Assembly: GCA_026004035.1 (NCBI GenBank)
Contig: BPII01000023.1
Coordinates: forward strand, 1 to 37,861
Direction of reading: 5' to 3'
From: Candidatus Sericytochromatia bacterium
GTDB lineage: Bacteria; Cyanobacteriota; Sericytochromatia; UBA7694; JACMQJ01
Length of the DNA stretch: 37,861 nt
Part shown: in pieces, positions 37,719 to 37,861 of the stretch
Numbering within the stretch: the stretch's first letter is position 1
How the letters are laid out: the number at the start of each line of letters is the position of its first letter
The notes under the pieces: model-generated
What the model was told of the DNA's origin: nothing
Seen by the model: the letters and a program-made list of their open reading frames with translations, nothing else
The model's database searches: none
Made by a program: the position numbers and the translations under genes

Positions 37719-37861
37719 ATGAATAATTCAGAAAAAAGTTCATATATTTTATATAAGTTGTCTTTAGGTTATGCACTAACCCAATGTTTATATGTTATTG
37801 TTAAATTAAATATTGCGGATATTTTATTAGAAAAATCTTTAACAATAGAAGAGATTTCTTA
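37719..37861 (+). CDS. Methyltransferase with O-methyltransferase dimerisation domain (3' partial)
   Basis: The first 47 residues of a gene cut by the window edge. After NNSEKSSYILYKLSLGYALT comes QCLYVIVKLNIADILLEKSL with TIEEIS. The 'G-(x)-Q-x-L-Y-V-x-V-K-L-x-I-A-D-x-L' helix followed by a winged-helix-like turn is the dimerisation domain of AdoMet-dependent small-molecule O-methyltransferases (as in plant and polyketide enzymes). The catalytic domain is outside. Substrate unknown. It is transcribed away from the TPR gene. Confidence 0.6.
   Translation, partial: MNNSEKSSYILYKLSLGYALTQCLYVIVKLNIADILLEKSLTIEEIS

Overview
The window is very AT-rich (roughly a quarter G+C by eye) and comes from a diderm, flagellated bacterium. 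It carries both P-ring and L-ring flagellar genes, a heptose-7-phosphate kinase, lipoproteins with lipoboxes, and a type IV minor pilin pair. Three features point to a non-photosynthetic member of the Cyanobacteriota (Vampirovibrionia / 'Melainabacteria'-like): an O-antigen ligase of the IctB type, a DUF4330 gene beside it, and a GerMN lipoprotein next to an AMIN-type amidase. That placement is an inference (about 60 % confidence). I see no rRNA, tRNA or CRISPR array.

Layout. 1-3.8 kb (+): a PilW-like minor pilin (5' end outside the window) followed by a very large PilX-like protein. 4.0-5.5 kb (+): a putative two-gene type II restriction-modification unit. 5.8-7.1 kb (-): a phospholipase D-family lipoprotein. 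7.2-10.9 kb (-): rsmH, an ftsL-like gene, ftsI and a DUF4230 gene (division/cell-wall cluster). 11.2-16.8 kb (-): a flagellar operon read flhX, flgF, flgG, flgA, flgH, flgI, flgJ, fliA. 16.9-19.1 kb (+): an NHL-repeat lipoprotein and two tandem four-helix membrane proteins. 19.4-24.5 kb (-): glutathione transferase-like gene, birA, hldA, DUF4330, O-antigen ligase, a 50-residue protein and a YkgJ-type Cys-cluster protein. 24.7-30.1 kb (+): dipeptide epimerase, GAF-GGDEF protein with a ruined GGDEF motif, GerMN lipoprotein and amidase. 30.1-31.9 kb (-): an NSS-family transporter and its tiny 36-residue partner. 32.1-35.2 kb (+): type-II isoleucyl-tRNA synthetase. 35.3-37.4 kb (-): a decayed TPR/O-GlcNAc-transferase-like gene. 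37.7 kb to the end (+): the start of a methyltransferase.

Frameshifts. Many genes are interrupted by one-base indels, mostly an extra A or T in a homopolymer. These concentrate at 12.9-21.7 kb and 34.9-36.0 kb, while 22.1-34.9 kb is clean. Because they cross functional boundaries and hit the essential ileS, I read most as assembly or sequencing errors, and I annotate the whole reconstructed genes. The glycosyltransferase gene also has in-frame stop codons and may be a true pseudogene.

Repeats. A 194-bp inverted-repeat (MITE-like) element lies at 19.2-19.4 kb, with a half-copy at 11.2 kb. A hairpin-containing repeat occurs at 27.4 kb and, inverted, at 37.6 kb. A perfect 19-bp tandem duplication lies at 5.57 kb. 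A patch of clearly higher G+C with a possible transposase remnant lies at 11.1 kb.
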